A stretch of 64,000 nt of DNA from Peribacillus tepidiphilus (GCF_009466385.1 NZ_WIAQ01000002.1:185678-249677); one strand, 5' to 3'; counted from the first letter of the stretch, positions 47,725 through 60,972 are shown. Translations and numbers: made by a program. Notes: generated by a model from the sequence alone, not told the origin.

Positions 47725-48036
47725 GTCTACCCCCCCTATTTCTTTAATTAGTATAAGCGATTACAAAAAAAAAATCTACAGCTGCCTTTTTGTTTTCCTT
47801 TAATAGCAAGAGTTGTCACAAATAGTTTACATTTGTGAGGTGAAAAATATAACTACAAAGCGGTCCTTAAAAACGATTCATTCTTCCCGTCGAGGAGTAA
47901 GAACCCGGGTCTTGCTTTCAGGCGTTTATATAGATCGGGGGAATTGACCTACCGCAATCAATTCCCTCTTTTACTTGCCAAATCGTACAACCATAGTTAC
48001 CATGGTAATATATTTTATAAAAGTAGGGGATTTGAT
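47725..48036 (+). promoter_or_regulatory. Long structured leader upstream of holA
   Basis: TTTACA (47826-47831), a 16-bp spacer and TATAAC (47848-47853) form a likely promoter. A palindrome ACCCGGGT lies near 47903-47910. A terminator-like hairpin pairs GGGAATTGA (47939-47947) with TCAATTCCC (47958-47966), followed by TCTTTTA. holA starts only at 48037. A roughly 110-nt RNA or an attenuated leader is possible. The structure is seen; the function is inferred. Confidence 0.45.
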
Positions 48037-49053
48037 TTGGTATTAGACGTATGGAAAAGCATTAAGAGAAAGGAAATTGCTCCTCTCTATTTATTATTTG
48101 GCAATGAGCCTTTCCTTATTAATGAAACGAAAAGGCTCATTGTTGAACATGCATTGAATGAAGAAGAGCTCGATTTTAATCTTTCCCAATTTGATCTGGA
48201 AGAAATACCTGTAGAGAAGGCTTTAGAAGAAGCAGAAACTTTGCCCTTCATGGGTGAGAAGAGAGTCGTTTTTTTACATAATCCTGTGTTCTTAACAACT
48301 GAAAAATCAAAATCAAAAGTTGAGCATCAGATCGCTTCACTTGAAAGATATATTCAAAATCCAGCCCCTTATTCAGTAATCGTATTATCTGCACCTTATG
48401 AAAAATTGGATGAACGGAAGAAGATTACGAAGGAACTAAAAAGAAGAGCAGTTGTTGTGGAGACCAAAAAGCTAAATGAACAGGAGCTAAAAAGCTGGGT
48501 TCACGATAAGGTAAGAGCAGCTGGAAAAAAAATGGACGAAGAGGCGCTTCGAACCCTTCTAGAGCTTGCAGGAACAAATCTAATGCTTTTAAATAGCGAA
48601 GTCGATAAAATGCTTTTGTATATTGGACAAGACGATATAATCACAAAAGAAACAGTCGAACTATTAGTTTCAAAATCACTTGAGCAAAATGTTTTTACTT
48701 TGGTAGAACTTGTCATACAGCGGAGAATTAGCGAGTCGGTATCCATGTTGCAGGATCTGCTTAATCAAAATGAAGAACCCATTAAAATTTTATCGATCAT
48801 GGCTGGACAATTAAGGCTTCTTTATCAAGTTAAGGAGTTAGCTAATCAAGGCTATGGACAGCAAAGGATCGCTACGCTTCTTAAGGTGCATCCTTTTCGC
48901 ATAAAGCTTGCATTAGAAAAAGTAAAGGAATTTAAGACTGATGAGCTCCTTTATCTTATGAACCAGCTTGCTGATGCAGATTATAAAATGAAGACCGGGG
49001 GTATGGATAAAGCACTTTTATTAGAGTTATTGTTCTTAAAGTTGAGCAAATAA
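48037..49053 (+). CDS. holA: DNA polymerase III delta subunit
   Basis: The TTG at 48037 gives MVLDVWKSIKRKEIAPLYLL, the normal family start; the longer open frame upstream runs through the leader hairpin. The 338-residue protein has LLFGNEPFLINETK, FMGEKRVVFLHNP and C-terminal LLELLFLKLS. Delta opens the sliding clamp in the clamp-loader complex. A bidirectional terminator separates it from rpsT. Confidence 0.92.
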   Translation: MVLDVWKSIKRKEIAPLYLLFGNEPFLINETKRLIVEHALNEEELDFNLSQFDLEEIPVEKALEEAETLPFMGEKRVVFLHNPVFLTTEKSKSKVEHQIASLERYIQNPAPYSVIVLSAPYEKLDERKKITKELKRRAVVVETKKLNEQELKSWVHDKVRAAGKKMDEEALRTLLELAGTNLMLLNSEVDKMLLYIGQDDIITKETVELLVSKSLEQNVFTLVELVIQRRISESVSMLQDLLNQNEEPIKILSIMAGQLRLLYQVKELANQGYGQQRIATLLKVHPFRIKLALEKVKEFKTDELLYLMNQLADADYKMKTGGMDKALLLELLFLKLSK

Positions 49054-49084
49054 AAAAACGATCCAAAGGTGGATCGTTTTTTTA
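49053..49084. terminator. Bidirectional terminator, holA/rpsT
   Basis: AAAAACGATCC (49054-49064), loop AAAGGT, GGATCGTTTTT (49071-49081). It lies between convergent genes. Confidence 0.88.
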
Positions 49085-49094
49085 TTATGCTTAA

Positions 49095-49358
49095 TTAAGC
49101 ATTTAATGCGTTAAGCTTTTTAGTAAGACGAGATTTCTTACGGGCTGCCGCATTTTTATGGATTAATCCTTTAGATGCAGCTTTGTCTAATTTTTTAACA
49201 GCAAGTAAAAGCGCTTCTTTTGCATTTTCATCTTTGTTAGCAATTGCAGCTTCAGCAGATTTCACAGCAGTACGCATAGCAGATTTAAACATTGCGTTGT
49301 GAGCTCTTGCTTTTTCAGATGTTTTTACGCGTTTGATAGCAGATTTAATGTTTGGCAT
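49095..49358 (-). CDS. rpsT: Ribosomal protein S20
   Basis: The ATG at 49358 follows TAGGAGGTG on the minus strand. The 87-residue basic helical protein starts [20 protein letters not shown] and ends [13 protein letters not shown], a clear bS20. The opposite orientation between holA and gpr is the same as in B. subtilis. Confidence 0.97.
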   Translation of the reverse strand: MPNIKSAIKRVKTSEKARAHNAMFKSAMRTAVKSAEAAIANKDENAKEALLLAVKKLDKAASKGLIHKNAAARKKSRLTKKLNALNA

Positions 49359-49612
49359 TCCGTTCACCTCCTACAAAGACATCGAGATTATATGAACTCG
49401 ACTTTCAAATCGTTAACAATTAGCAACAAAGGATATTCTATCAGACTGTACCCTATATTGCAATACTCTAGTTTGGTCATTCAGGAGTTCATGGACAAGA
49501 TTATACAATGAAAAAACAGTAGAAGCTATAACTAATATCAATTTTTCGGAATGAGAATCTTAAGATAAGGAAAAAAATAGAGAAAAGGATGAATTTTATT
49601 GGAGGTTAAGCG

Positions 49613-50731
49613 ATGGATCAACATTTAGAATTAAGCCAATATTCTGTTCGTACGGATTTAGCATTGGAGGCAAACGAGATGGCTGTAGCGGAAAGAGGAG
49701 TTTCAACTACTGAAAACCTCTCTCGAATTGAAGGTGTCATCATTAAGGAAAAAGAAGTAGATGATTTAAAAGTATCTTTGGTTGAAGTTACTGAAGAAGG
49801 GGCTAAAGCGATCGGAAAGAAAAAGGGGAGTTACATCACGTTAGAGGTTCAGGGGATTCGTCAGCAAAACAGTGATTTACAGCAAAAGGTTGAAAAAATA
49901 TTTGCTGAGGAATTCTCTTATTTTTTAAAAAAATTGAACTTGACGGAAGATAGCAGCTGTCTGGTTGTGGGTTTAGGAAACTGGAATGTAACCCCCGATG
50001 CCTTAGGGCCTTCTGTTGTTGAGAATCTGGTCATTACAAGACATTTATTTGAATTGGAACCAGAACAGGTGAAGGAAGGGTTTCGACCGGTCAGCGGAAT
50101 TTCACCAGGTGTTATGGGTTTGACAGGTATTGAAACGAGCGACATCATTCATGGGGTTATTGAAAAAATTAAACCAGATTTTGTGATTGCGATCGACGCT
50201 TTGGCAGCTCGTTCAATTGAAAGAGTAAATTCTACGATCCAGATCTCTGATACAGGAATCCATCCAGGTTCAGGAGTTGGCAATAAAAGGAAAGAATTGA
50301 GTCGAGAGACTTTAGGAATTCCTGTCATTGCTATAGGCGTTCCGACTGTGGTCGATGCGGTTTCCATTACAAGCGACACAATTGATTTTATTTTAAAGCA
50401 TTTCGGTAAGGAATTAAAAGATGGCAACCGTCCTTCCAATTCTTTGACACCAGCTGGTTTTAGCTTTGGGAAAAGAAAAAAGCTTACGGATGAAGACTTG
50501 CCTGAAGAAGAACATCGAAAAACCTTCCTTGGAATGATTGGGACACTTTCAGAAGAAGAAAAGAGAAAGCTGATTCATGAAGTTCTATCACCAATTGGTC
50601 ACAACTTAATGGTTACACCGAAAGAGGTCGATGTTTTTATAGAAGATATGGCCAACTTACTTGCAAATGGATTAAATGCTGCTCTGCATGATGCAATTAA
50701 TCAAGAAAATACGGGTTATTACACAAGGTAA
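49613..50731 (+). CDS. gpr: Germination protease Gpr
   Basis: This 372-residue aspartate-type protease degrades small acid-soluble spore proteins at germination. It contains [44 protein letters not shown] and [10 protein letters not shown]. The N-terminal residues up to about RTDLALEA resemble the propeptide removed during activation. Expression in the forespore (sigma G) is expected from the family; I did not find a convincing promoter. Confidence 0.95.
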   Translation: MDQHLELSQYSVRTDLALEANEMAVAERGVSTTENLSRIEGVIIKEKEVDDLKVSLVEVTEEGAKAIGKKKGSYITLEVQGIRQQNSDLQQKVEKIFAEEFSYFLKKLNLTEDSSCLVVGLGNWNVTPDALGPSVVENLVITRHLFELEPEQVKEGFRPVSGISPGVMGLTGIETSDIIHGVIEKIKPDFVIAIDALAARSIERVNSTIQISDTGIHPGSGVGNKRKELSRETLGIPVIAIGVPTVVDAVSITSDTIDFILKHFGKELKDGNRPSNSLTPAGFSFGKRKKLTDEDLPEEEHRKTFLGMIGTLSEEEKRKLIHEVLSPIGHNLMVTPKEVDVFIEDMANLLANGLNAALHDAINQENTGYYTR

Positions 50732-50899
50732 GAAGACTAATATTTTTTTCTCATACAAAGTGATGGAAAACGCTTGTCAGTTGAGATACGTCATGCCGTG
50801 CTGAAGAATGCAATCGTTTTTCAGCGTTCTCAAAATTAGTTCTACCTTTTCTAGTATTTACATATCTATTTACTAGACAAGCTCAGAAAGGGTGGAACT

Positions 50900-52093
50900 A
50901 TGAGACGAAACCAAAACGTAGAATTGATAACCGTAATTCGGGGCTCGACAATCATTAAAGGATTCTTTCTTATATTGGTCATGATGCTTTTTGTGTTTTC
51001 GGTGAGTGGATTATTAACTTCATTGAAACCGGAATACAGAATATCTTCTCAATCTGTTCATGAAACTGCTAGAGTTTTTTCGGGAGAAATGCTTTTTTCG
51101 TTAATATCTCAGGAAAATCATTATTTTCAAGAAGCTTTACCAAATAAAGAGCCGACACCTGCTTTGTCAAAGCAATTATTAAAACTGTCTGCCAACATCT
51201 CCTTAGATGATCCGAGAAGCTTGCTAGGAAGGGAGTTACCGGGGTTTTCAATTTTTGATAGTGAGATTTTAGTAGCTGGTGAAGGAACGAATTATACCAA
51301 TATGCCATATGAATCTGCGCCTCCACCTGAAGTAATGCATTCTGAAAGAGAGGCAGCTCTTCAAAATCTTGAGGCCATTGATGAGCCAGAAAATAAATCT
51401 ATAGGATCAACAAATGGAAAGAAAGTTGTCTATATTTATCATACGCACAATCGTGAGTCGTATTTACCATATCTCAAAGATGTGAAAAATCCAGATTTAG
51501 CGTATCATTCAAAAATAAATGTTACAAAACTAGGAGAAAAACTTTCTCAAGAGTTAGAAGAAAAAGGAATTGGGACATTAGTTGATAAAACAGATGTAAT
51601 GGGTAATTTAACAAAAAAAGGATTAACCTTTCCGAAAGCGTATCAGGAATCAAGAGGCGTTGTTCAGCAAGCCATTGCCTCTAACAATCATTTAGAATAT
51701 GTCATTGATATTCATCGCGATTCAAAAAGGAAAGAGCAAACCACTATAACGATTAATGGCAAAAATTATGCAAAACTGGCATTTGTTGTAGGTGGAGAAA
51801 ACGCACAATTTCAAAAGAATGTCGCGATTGCAGAGAAACTGCATTATATGCTGGAAAAAAAGTTCCCGGGCTTATCTAGAGGGGTACTGAAGCAGCAAGG
51901 CCCCCGTGTGAATGGAAAGTACAATCAAGATCTGTCTGAAAATGCCATGCTATTGGAGTTTGGCGGAGTGGATAATACGTTTGAAGAGCTCTATCGTTCT
52001 GTTGAAGCCTTCTCCATTGTTTTCAGTGACTACTATTGGAATGAGGTAAATGCAAAGGAAGTTAACAGTGAATCGAAAACAGAAGGGAAATAA
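50900..52093 (+). CDS. spoIIP: Stage II sporulation protein P
   Basis: This 397-residue protein has one N-terminal membrane helix (about 19-42), then a peptidoglycan hydrolase domain with YIYHTHNRESYLPY, VIDIHRDS and ENAMLLEFGG. SpoIIP is the amidase/endopeptidase of the DMP engulfment machine in the mother cell. It is followed by yqxA as in B. subtilis. Confidence 0.95.
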   Translation: MRRNQNVELITVIRGSTIIKGFFLILVMMLFVFSVSGLLTSLKPEYRISSQSVHETARVFSGEMLFSLISQENHYFQEALPNKEPTPALSKQLLKLSANISLDDPRSLLGRELPGFSIFDSEILVAGEGTNYTNMPYESAPPPEVMHSEREAALQNLEAIDEPENKSIGSTNGKKVVYIYHTHNRESYLPYLKDVKNPDLAYHSKINVTKLGEKLSQELEEKGIGTLVDKTDVMGNLTKKGLTFPKAYQESRGVVQQAIASNNHLEYVIDIHRDSKRKEQTTITINGKNYAKLAFVVGGENAQFQKNVAIAEKLHYMLEKKFPGLSRGVLKQQGPRVNGKYNQDLSENAMLLEFGGVDNTFEELYRSVEAFSIVFSDYYWNEVNAKEVNSESKTEGK

Positions 52094-52110
52094 TGGGTTG
52101 AGGTGCAGAT

Positions 52111-52437
52111 ATGGTTAAGTTTATGTTAAAATGCTTTTTGTTGGTTTTCGTCCTTTTCTTTGGTGTATTGTTCGGCATGCAGCAAGCGAATGATGGAATG
52201 AAAAAAATGAAGGGCTATAACGATCCTCAGTTATATAGTGCATTTCAAGTAAAAGAAGGAAAAAGTGGAACGGAAGCATCTGTGCTCGGACAAAAAGTGA
52301 CCAGCCATGATTTGGAGCAAAAGAAAAAACAGCTGGAAGAAATGAAGGCCTTTAATATGTTTTCGAGTATTGGGAAAAAAATTTCAGATGTGGTTACAAA
52401 TCTTTTCAGTGAAATAACAAACAAACTTTTCAATTAA
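52111..52437 (+). CDS. yqxA: YqxA, small membrane-anchored protein
   Basis: This 108-residue protein has an N-terminal helix (residues 3-25, MLKCFLLVFVLFFGVLFGMQ), then a charged region and an amphipathic C-terminus (ISDVVTNLFSEITNKLFN). Position right after spoIIP and length match YqxA. The function is unknown. A strong terminator follows. Confidence 0.85.
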   Translation: MVKFMLKCFLLVFVLFFGVLFGMQQANDGMKKMKGYNDPQLYSAFQVKEGKSGTEASVLGQKVTSHDLEQKKKQLEEMKAFNMFSSIGKKISDVVTNLFSEITNKLFN

Positions 52438-52445
52438 TATCTCTA

Positions 52446-52492
52446 AAAAGTTACTCAAATTTGGGATCATCCCATATGGTTGAGTAACTTTT
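52446..52492 (+). terminator. Terminator after yqxA
   Basis: AAAAGTTACTCAA (52446-52458) pairs with TTGAGTAACTTTT (52480-52492); an inner TGGGAT/ATCCCA hairpin fills the loop. Confidence 0.85.
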
Positions 52493-52698
52493 GCTTTTTA
52501 CATGTTTGATTCATTCACACTTTGAAATTCCAACATTTTTCGTAATCAAAAAATCGTATTTCTAATTTGTTATCAATACTACTATAACAATATTTCATCT
52601 GAAGCAAATGATTTATCATCTTCACTAATTGAATGTTGCTTTTTGGACTGATATAATCAAAACTAGTGTATTTGTGTCGAATTACAGGAGTGAAATAA

Positions 52699-54534
52699 AT
52701 GAACATAGAAGAAAAATTAAAGCGTCAGGAAAAAATTCGCAACTTTTCTATTATCGCGCATATCGATCATGGGAAATCTACGTTAGCTGATAGAATTTTA
52801 GAAAAAACCAATGCCCTTTCTCAGCGTGAAATGAAAGATCAGCTGCTTGATTCCATGGACCTTGAAAGAGAACGTGGAATTACGATCAAACTAAATGCTG
52901 TTCAACTAAAATACAAAGCATCTGATGGTGAGGAATATATTTTTCATTTAATAGATACACCAGGTCACGTAGACTTCACGTATGAAGTATCCCGCAGCTT
53001 GGCTGCATGTGAAGGTGCCATCCTAGTAGTGGATGCTGCTCAAGGGATTGAAGCACAAACATTAGCAAATGTATACCTAGCTTTAGATAATGACCTGGAA
53101 ATCTTGCCTGTTATCAATAAGATCGATCTTCCTAGTGCTGATCCAGAGAGAGTGCGTAATGAGATTGAGGAAGTGATTGGCTTAGATGCATCCGAAGCTG
53201 TTCTAGCATCAGCAAAAGCAGGAATCGGTATTGAGGAAATTCTTGAGCAGGTAGTAAAACAAGTACCTCCTCCACAAGGAAATCCAGATGCCCCTTTAAA
53301 AGCATTGATTTTTGACTCGCTTTACGATGCGTATCGTGGTGTAGTTGCCTACATTAGGGTAGTAGATGGATCGGTTAAAGTCGGAGATAAAATTAAAATG
53401 ATGGCAACTGGTAAAGAATTCGAGGTAACAGAAGTTGGTGTATTCACCCCGAAAGCAGTGCTTGTTGATGAACTGACAGTAGGTGATGTAGGCTACTTAA
53501 CCGCTTCGATTAAAAATGTCGGTGATACACGTGTTGGTGACACGATTACGAATGCGAAAAACGGAGCTACTGAACCGCTGCCTGGTTATAGAAAATTGAA
53601 TCCGATGGTTTATTGTGGTTTATATCCAATTGATTCTGCACGTTTTAACGATCTTCGAGATGCGCTTGAAAAACTGCAGTTGAACGATTCTGCATTGCAG
53701 TTTGAACCAGAAACATCTCAAGCGCTTGGGTTTGGATTCCGTTGTGGTTTCTTGGGACTATTACACATGGAAATTATTCAAGAGCGTATCGAACGTGAAT
53801 TCAAAATTGATCTCATTACAACTGCACCGAGTGTTATTTACCATGTGAAGTTGACAGATGGCTCGGTCGTACATGTAGATAATCCATCTAACATGCCAGA
53901 CCCGCAAAAGATTGATGTAGTAGAAGAGCCATATGTAAAAGCAACAATGATGGCTCCAAATGATTATGTCGGAGCTATTATGGAGCTATGCCAAGAAAAA
54001 CGTGGTATTTTCATCGATATGCAATATTTGGATGAAACACGCGTTAGCATTGTCTATGAAATTCCGCTATCCGAAATCGTATATGACTTTTTTGATCAAT
54101 TGAAATCTAGTACAAAAGGCTACGCTTCTTTTGATTACGAGCTAATCGGTTATAAAGCTTCGAAGCTTGTTAAAATGGACATCCTTCTAAATGGCGAAAA
54201 GGTAGATGCCTTGAGCTTTATCGTTCACCGTGACTTTGCATATGAACGAGGAAAGGTCATTGTTGAAAAGCTGAAGGACCTTATTCCAAGACAGCAATTC
54301 GAAGTACCTGTCCAGGCTGCAATTGGACAGAAAATCATTGCCCGTTCAACCATAAAGGCAATGAGAAAGAACGTTTTGGCGAAATGTTACGGTGGTGATA
54401 TCTCCCGTAAACGTAAGCTGTTAGAGAAACAAAAAGAAGGTAAAAAACGCATGAAGCAGGTTGGTTCTGTAGAAGTTCCGCAAGAGGCTTTCATGGCAGT
54501 ATTGAAAATGGATGATACAACACCAAAGAAATAA
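52699..54534 (+). CDS. lepA: Elongation factor 4 (LepA)
   Basis: This 611-residue translational GTPase has G1 [10 protein letters not shown]2 RGITI, G3 DTPGH, G4 NKID, and the LepA-specific C-terminal domain ([40 protein letters not shown]). It acts on stalled or back-translocated ribosomes and in assembly. A terminator hairpin (GGGGCTAG/CTAGCCTC, about 54542-54582) follows. Confidence 0.97.
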   Translation: MNIEEKLKRQEKIRNFSIIAHIDHGKSTLADRILEKTNALSQREMKDQLLDSMDLERERGITIKLNAVQLKYKASDGEEYIFHLIDTPGHVDFTYEVSRSLAACEGAILVVDAAQGIEAQTLANVYLALDNDLEILPVINKIDLPSADPERVRNEIEEVIGLDASEAVLASAKAGIGIEEILEQVVKQVPPPQGNPDAPLKALIFDSLYDAYRGVVAYIRVVDGSVKVGDKIKMMATGKEFEVTEVGVFTPKAVLVDELTVGDVGYLTASIKNVGDTRVGDTITNAKNGATEPLPGYRKLNPMVYCGLYPIDSARFNDLRDALEKLQLNDSALQFEPETSQALGFGFRCGFLGLLHMEIIQERIEREFKIDLITTAPSVIYHVKLTDGSVVHVDNPSNMPDPQKIDVVEEPYVKATMMAPNDYVGAIMELCQEKRGIFIDMQYLDETRVSIVYEIPLSEIVYDFFDQLKSSTKGYASFDYELIGYKASKLVKMDILLNGEKVDALSFIVHRDFAYERGKVIVEKLKDLIPRQQFEVPVQAAIGQKIIARSTIKAMRKNVLAKCYGGDISRKRKLLEKQKEGKKRMKQVGSVEVPQEAFMAVLKMDDTTPKK

Positions 54535-54626
54535 AAGGATGGGGGCTAGAACGGGAAGGATTTCCTAAGCTAGCCTCTTTTATTTCATAATTGGAGCTGC
54601 ACATTTAATGAAAAGGGGGGGACCTG

Positions 54627-55766
54627 ATGATCAGAAGCGCATACATTCACATACCGTTTTGTGAGCATATCTGTCATTATTGCGATTTCAATAAAATGTT
54701 TCTAAAAGGTCAACCTGTTGATGAGTATTTGTTCGCACTGGAAAAAGAAATGCAGCTTGCATTAAAAATGAATCCTACCGATCAACTTCATACTATTTTT
54801 GTCGGAGGGGGGACACCGACTTCATTAAATGAGTCCCAATTGAAGCTGCTTTGTACAATGATTGAGAAAAACCTACCTTACCAAAACGACGTAGAGTTTA
54901 CATTTGAGGCAAACCCGGGAGATTTATCTATAGAGAAACTTAAAATTCTTCATACTTATGGAGTGAACCGGATCAGCTTCGGGGTGCAAAGCTTTAATGA
55001 AGAGCTATTAAAAAAAATCGGTAGAACTCATAAGCCATCTGATGTATATGATTCCATTGAAAATGCTCAAAAAGCTGGGTTTCATAATATAAGCATTGAT
55101 TTAATTTATGGACTTCCAGGTCAGACACTCGAGGACTTTCATATTACATTACAAAAGGCTTTAGAAATTGGGCTTCCTCATTATTCAGGTTATTCACTAA
55201 TTGTTGAGCCGAAAACGGTATTTTATAATCTTATGCAAAAAGGAAAGCTCAACCTTCCTCCGCAAGAAATTGAAGCGCAAATGTATGAGCTATTAATGGA
55301 GAAAATGGATCAGCATGGCTTACATCAATACGAAATCAGCAACTTTGCAAAAAAAGACTTTGAAAGCAGGCATAATCTAACGTACTGGAATAATGAAGAA
55401 TATTATGGATTCGGTGCTGGAGCCCACGGCTATGTTAATGGTATGAGAGTTGCCAATTACGGTCCGCTAAAAAAATATATGGAGCCCATTTCATTAGGAA
55501 ATCTTCCTTATATAGAGAAACATAAAGTCAGTGACATGGAAAGAATGGAAGAAGAAATGTTTCTAGGCCTAAGAAAAACATCTGGTGTTGAATTAGCTGC
55601 TTTTGAAAAGAAATTTGGGCAAAGTTTAACTGAATTATTTAAGGAGCAAATGATAGATTTGACAAAAAGAGGGCTCATCACGATCGATAACGGAAGTTTG
55701 AAGCTTACACATAAGGGAAAATTACTCGGAAATGAGGTTTTTGGGTCATTTATCGGTGTTATATAA
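54627..55766 (+). CDS. hemW: Radical SAM heme chaperone HemW
   Basis: The ATG follows AAAAGGGGGGGACC. This 379-residue protein has HIPFCEHICHYCDF (CxxxCxxC cluster), GGGTPTSL, SFGVQSFNEE, LIYGLPGQT and a C-terminal wing, without the CxxxCxxCxC of true HemN. It matches HemW, which hands heme to partner proteins. It lies between lepA and hrcA as in B. subtilis. Confidence 0.92.
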   Translation: MIRSAYIHIPFCEHICHYCDFNKMFLKGQPVDEYLFALEKEMQLALKMNPTDQLHTIFVGGGTPTSLNESQLKLLCTMIEKNLPYQNDVEFTFEANPGDLSIEKLKILHTYGVNRISFGVQSFNEELLKKIGRTHKPSDVYDSIENAQKAGFHNISIDLIYGLPGQTLEDFHITLQKALEIGLPHYSGYSLIVEPKTVFYNLMQKGKLNLPPQEIEAQMYELLMEKMDQHGLHQYEISNFAKKDFESRHNLTYWNNEEYYGFGAGAHGYVNGMRVANYGPLKKYMEPISLGNLPYIEKHKVSDMERMEEEMFLGLRKTSGVELAAFEKKFGQSLTELFKEQMIDLTKRGLITIDNGSLKLTHKGKLLGNEVFGSFIGVI

Positions 55767-55769
55767 TCG

Positions 55770-55835
55770 TTGACATCATTTCGCTCATCTGATAATTTAT
55801 AAGTAGAATTAGCACTCGAAGTTATAGAGTGCTAA
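55770..55835 (+). promoter_or_regulatory. hrcA operon promoter with CIRCE operator
   Basis: TTGACA is at 55770-55775, with -10 candidates GATAAT (55791) or TAATTT (55793). A perfect CIRCE inverted repeat follows, TTAGCACTC-N9-GAGTGCTAA at 55809-55835, ending 15 bp before the hrcA ATG. HrcA binding here represses the chaperone operon until heat stress. Confidence 0.95.
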
Positions 55836-55850
55836 CAGAGGTGATCAAGA

Positions 55851-56879
55851 ATGTTAACTGATCGTCAATTATTAATATTGCAAGTTATCATTGATGACTT
55901 TATACAATCGGCTCAGCCTGTTGGTTCACGTACCCTTTCTAAGAAAGAAGAGATAACCTTCAGTTCAGCCACCATTAGAAATGATATGTCTGATTTGGAG
56001 GAGCTTGGATTTATTGAGAAAACCCATACTTCTTCGGGGCGGGTACCATCTGAAAAAGGCTATAGATACTATGTTGATCATTTACTTTCTCCCCAAAAGC
56101 TAAAAAATGAAGATGTGATGAAGCTGCGATCTATTTTTGCTGAGCGTATTTATGAACTTGAAAAAATTGTTCAGCGCTCTGCTCAGATTTTATCGGAACT
56201 GACAAATTACACAGCGATCGCATTAGGACCGAAAGTAAAGGAAAATCGTTTAAAGCGACTTCAAATTGTTCCAATCAGCCATGAAACGGCTGTTGCAATT
56301 ATTGTTACAGATACTGGTCACGTTGAAAATAAGATGATAAGTCTTCCATCCGATTTTAATATCAATGAAATGGAAAAGATGGTTAATATTCTTAATGCGA
56401 AGCTGATTGGTGTCCCTCTCGTTGACTTGAAAGATAAAATCTATAAAGAAGTTGCTTTACTGCTAAGACAGCAAATAAGTAACTACGATTCAATGATGCA
56501 TGCTGTTGCACAATCATTAGATGTCGCACCAAATGAAAAGCTGTTCTTTGGCGGGAAAACAAACATGCTAAGTCAGCCTGAATTTCATGACATTAATAAG
56601 GTTCGTTCCTTGCTTACAATGATTGAGCAAGAAAAGGATATGTACAAACTTCTTAAGAAAAACCCTGTAGGGATCCATGTAAAAATAGGGCGGGAAATAG
56701 AAGATCCTGTCATGGAAGACTGCAGCTTAATTACAGCAACCTATAGTATAGGGGATGAACGGTTGGGAACCATCGCAATACTTGGTCCAACCCGAATGGA
56801 ATATTCTAGGGTTATCAGCTTATTGAAAATATTCTCCGAAGACTTTTCTGCAGTCATGAATAAGGTGTATCAAAACTAA
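55851..56879 (+). CDS. hrcA: Heat-inducible transcription repressor HrcA
   Basis: This 342-residue protein has an N-terminal winged helix ([40 protein letters not shown]) and [16 protein letters not shown], typical of HrcA. It represses its own operon at the CIRCE element directly upstream and is matured by GroE. Confidence 0.96.
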   Translation: MLTDRQLLILQVIIDDFIQSAQPVGSRTLSKKEEITFSSATIRNDMSDLEELGFIEKTHTSSGRVPSEKGYRYYVDHLLSPQKLKNEDVMKLRSIFAERIYELEKIVQRSAQILSELTNYTAIALGPKVKENRLKRLQIVPISHETAVAIIVTDTGHVENKMISLPSDFNINEMEKMVNILNAKLIGVPLVDLKDKIYKEVALLLRQQISNYDSMMHAVAQSLDVAPNEKLFFGGKTNMLSQPEFHDINKVRSLLTMIEQEKDMYKLLKKNPVGIHVKIGREIEDPVMEDCSLITATYSIGDERLGTIAILGPTRMEYSRVISLLKIFSEDFSAVMNKVYQN

Positions 56880-56901
56880 TACTCAAGGAGATATTGAGAA
56901 A

Positions 56902-56927
56902 GGGATGGAGGTCTACGCTTCCATCCC
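56902..56927 (+). other. hrcA-grpE intergenic hairpin, possible mRNA processing site
   Basis: GGGATGGA (56902-56909) pairs with TCCATCCC (56920-56927) and no T-run follows, so it is not a terminator. In B. subtilis the dnaK-operon transcript is cleaved between hrcA and grpE, leaving stable grpE-dnaK RNA; this hairpin could serve that purpose. Confidence 0.5.
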
Positions 56928-56972
56928 ATCCACATGTCATTCTATATAAGTCCTTTTAGGGAGGTGAGATGG

Positions 56973-57590
56973 ATGTCAGAACAAGAGAAAAAAAATCTAG
57001 AAGAAAATATTGAAAATCAAGGACCAGTTGAAGAGGTTTTTGCAGAGGAAGAGACTTCCAAAGATGTGAATGAATTAACCAATGAAGATGAACAGTCAAT
57101 GGAAGAATTAACTCCTGAACAAGAACAGCTAAAAGAAGCAGAGGCGAAAATAGCTGAACTGGAAGCAAAAATTGAAGAATTGGAAAATCGTTATCTTCGA
57201 TTACAAGCTGATTTTGAAAATTCAAGACGCCGTGCAAGATTAGATATGGAAGCGGCTCAAAAATATAGAGTGCAAAATCTTGCTACAGATCTATTGCAGT
57301 CTCTTGATAATTTCGAGCGAGCATTAAATATTAAAACCGAAAACGAAGAAACTAAATCCATACTTAAGGGTATGGAAATGGTTTATAAAGGCATAATGGA
57401 TGCACTAAAACGTGAAGGTGTAGAACCAATTGAAAGTGTTGGACAACCGTTTGATCCATACAAGCATCAGGCGGTCATGCAGGTTCAAGAAGAAGGCTAT
57501 GATTCAAATGTCGTTATAGAAGAACTTCAAAAAGGGTATATGCTGAAGGATCGGGTAATCCGACCTGCAATGGTAAAAGTTAACGGTTAA
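56973..57590 (+). CDS. grpE: Nucleotide exchange factor GrpE
   Basis: The ATG at 56973 follows AGGGAGGTGAG; an upstream frame start at 56934 has no site. The 205-residue product has an acidic N-terminal region, a long coiled coil (about 60-110, [20 protein letters not shown]) and the C-terminal beta domain with [14 protein letters not shown]. It releases ADP from DnaK. Confidence 0.95.
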   Translation: MSEQEKKNLEENIENQGPVEEVFAEEETSKDVNELTNEDEQSMEELTPEQEQLKEAEAKIAELEAKIEELENRYLRLQADFENSRRRARLDMEAAQKYRVQNLATDLLQSLDNFERALNIKTENEETKSILKGMEMVYKGIMDALKREGVEPIESVGQPFDPYKHQAVMQVQEEGYDSNVVIEELQKGYMLKDRVIRPAMVKVNG

Positions 57591-57607
57591 AAACATTTAC
57601 ATAATGA

Positions 57608-59464
<1,857 letters not shown>

Positions 59465-59809
59465 GGCAAGGCCTGAATTCAAAAAAGTCAAAGTCTATAA
59501 TTTGGGCTTTGACTTTTTTTCTCTAATGAAGAGCGGATGTGAAATCTGCGCCTAGCTTAAAAGCGCAGAAGTTTTCCGCGTAACTTTATGTTTGGCTCCT
59601 ATAAAGAACCGAAAGCTTTTCTTAAGTTTTGATAGCAAAGGAGCTTAGTTGTGACATACTAGTAATGGTTATATTCAATAAAATGAAATGTTGGAGGAGA
59701 ATCTGTTATCTTCACTCATAAAACAGGATATGTAATTGTTTTTATTGCACGATAAGTTGACAGAGTGTTAAAATAACCTTTATGTGAATGGAATCGGAGA
59801 TGGATAGAT
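59465..59809 (+). promoter_or_regulatory. dnaK-dnaJ intergenic region: terminator and internal promoter
   Basis: A stem AAGTCAAAG/CTTTGACTT (59485-59493 with 59507-59515) with T-run is a partial terminator for dnaK. TTGACA (59757-59762), a 17-bp spacer and TTATGT (59780-59785) form a likely promoter for dnaJ. A small GCGC hairpin lies near 59548-59568. No gene is seen in the 345 bp. B. subtilis also has an internal promoter ahead of dnaJ. Confidence 0.6.
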
Positions 59810-60934
59810 ATGAGTAAAAGGGACTATTATGAAGTCCTTGGGCTCTCAAAAGGAGCCTCTAAGGAGGAAATTAAAAAAGCGTACCGTAGGCTATCGAAAA
59901 AATATCATCCTGACATTAATAAAGAACCAGACGCAGCAGATAAATTTAAAGAAATAAAAGAAGCTTACGAAGTACTAAGCGATGATCAAAAGCGAGCGCA
60001 TTACGATCAATTTGGACATACGGATCCTAACCAAGGCTTTGGTGGTTTTGGTGGGGCTGATTTTGGATTTGGCGGTTTTGAAGATATTTTCAGCTCGTTT
60101 TTCGGTGGAGGGGGAAGACGTCGTGATCCTAACGCCCCTAGACAAGGAGCAGATCTTCAATACACGATGACCCTTTCCTTTGAAGAAGCAGCTTTTGGTA
60201 AAGAAGTGGACATTGAAATTCCACGAGAAGAAAATTGTGATACTTGCCATGGAACAGGTGCAAAGCCTGGTACAAAGGCTCAAAACTGTTCTCATTGTGG
60301 TGGAAGCGGTCAGATCAGTATTGAGCAAAACACACCGTTTGGTAGAATTGTAAATCGAAGAACATGCCCATCTTGTCAAGGTCGTGGAACAATCATACCT
60401 CATAAATGTTCAACATGTTCTGGTACTGGTAAAGTGAAAAAACGGAGAAAGATCCATGTGAAAGTTCCTGCAGGGATCGACGATGGCCAACAATTACGTG
60501 TTGCTGGTCAAGGTGAACCTGGAGTAAACGGAGGTCCGCCGGGAGACTTATATGTAGTGTTCCATGTTAGGTCCCATGAATTCTTTGAACGGGATGGGGA
60601 CGATGTATATTGTGAAGTACCGATCACATTTGTCCAAGCAGCACTTGGTGATGAAATAGAGGTACCGACATTACATGGTAAAGTGAAGCTGAAAATTCCT
60701 GCAGGTACTCAAACTGGGACACGATTCCGTTTAAAAGGGAAAGGTATTCCGAATGTGCGCGGATACGGTCATGGTGATCAGCATATTGTTACACGCGTAG
60801 TAACCCCGACAAAGCTGACGGAAAAACAAAAACAACTTCTAAAGGAATTTGCTGAAATAGGTGGACAATTAGCACCTGATGAACAGGAAGATAGCTTTTT
60901 TGCCAAAATGAAAAGAGCTTTCAAAGGTGAATAA
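59810..60934 (+). CDS. dnaJ: Hsp40 co-chaperone DnaJ
   Basis: This 374-residue protein has a J domain with YHPDIN (HPD motif), a Gly/Phe-rich linker ([19 protein letters not shown]), four CxxCxGxG zinc repeats ([32 protein letters not shown]) and a C-terminal substrate domain. It stimulates the DnaK ATPase. Confidence 0.98.
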   Translation: MSKRDYYEVLGLSKGASKEEIKKAYRRLSKKYHPDINKEPDAADKFKEIKEAYEVLSDDQKRAHYDQFGHTDPNQGFGGFGGADFGFGGFEDIFSSFFGGGGRRRDPNAPRQGADLQYTMTLSFEEAAFGKEVDIEIPREENCDTCHGTGAKPGTKAQNCSHCGGSGQISIEQNTPFGRIVNRRTCPSCQGRGTIIPHKCSTCSGTGKVKKRRKIHVKVPAGIDDGQQLRVAGQGEPGVNGGPPGDLYVVFHVRSHEFFERDGDDVYCEVPITFVQAALGDEIEVPTLHGKVKLKIPAGTQTGTRFRLKGKGIPNVRGYGHGDQHIVTRVVTPTKLTEKQKQLLKEFAEIGGQLAPDEQEDSFFAKMKRAFKGE

Positions 60935-60972
60935 TAGATTTAAAGGTGAAAAATAGATAGGAGCTGGAAGAT

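Noticed and set aside
52515..52706. Minus-strand 63-codon frame between yqxA and lepA
   Set aside because: No ribosome binding site and it overlaps the lepA promoter/start region.
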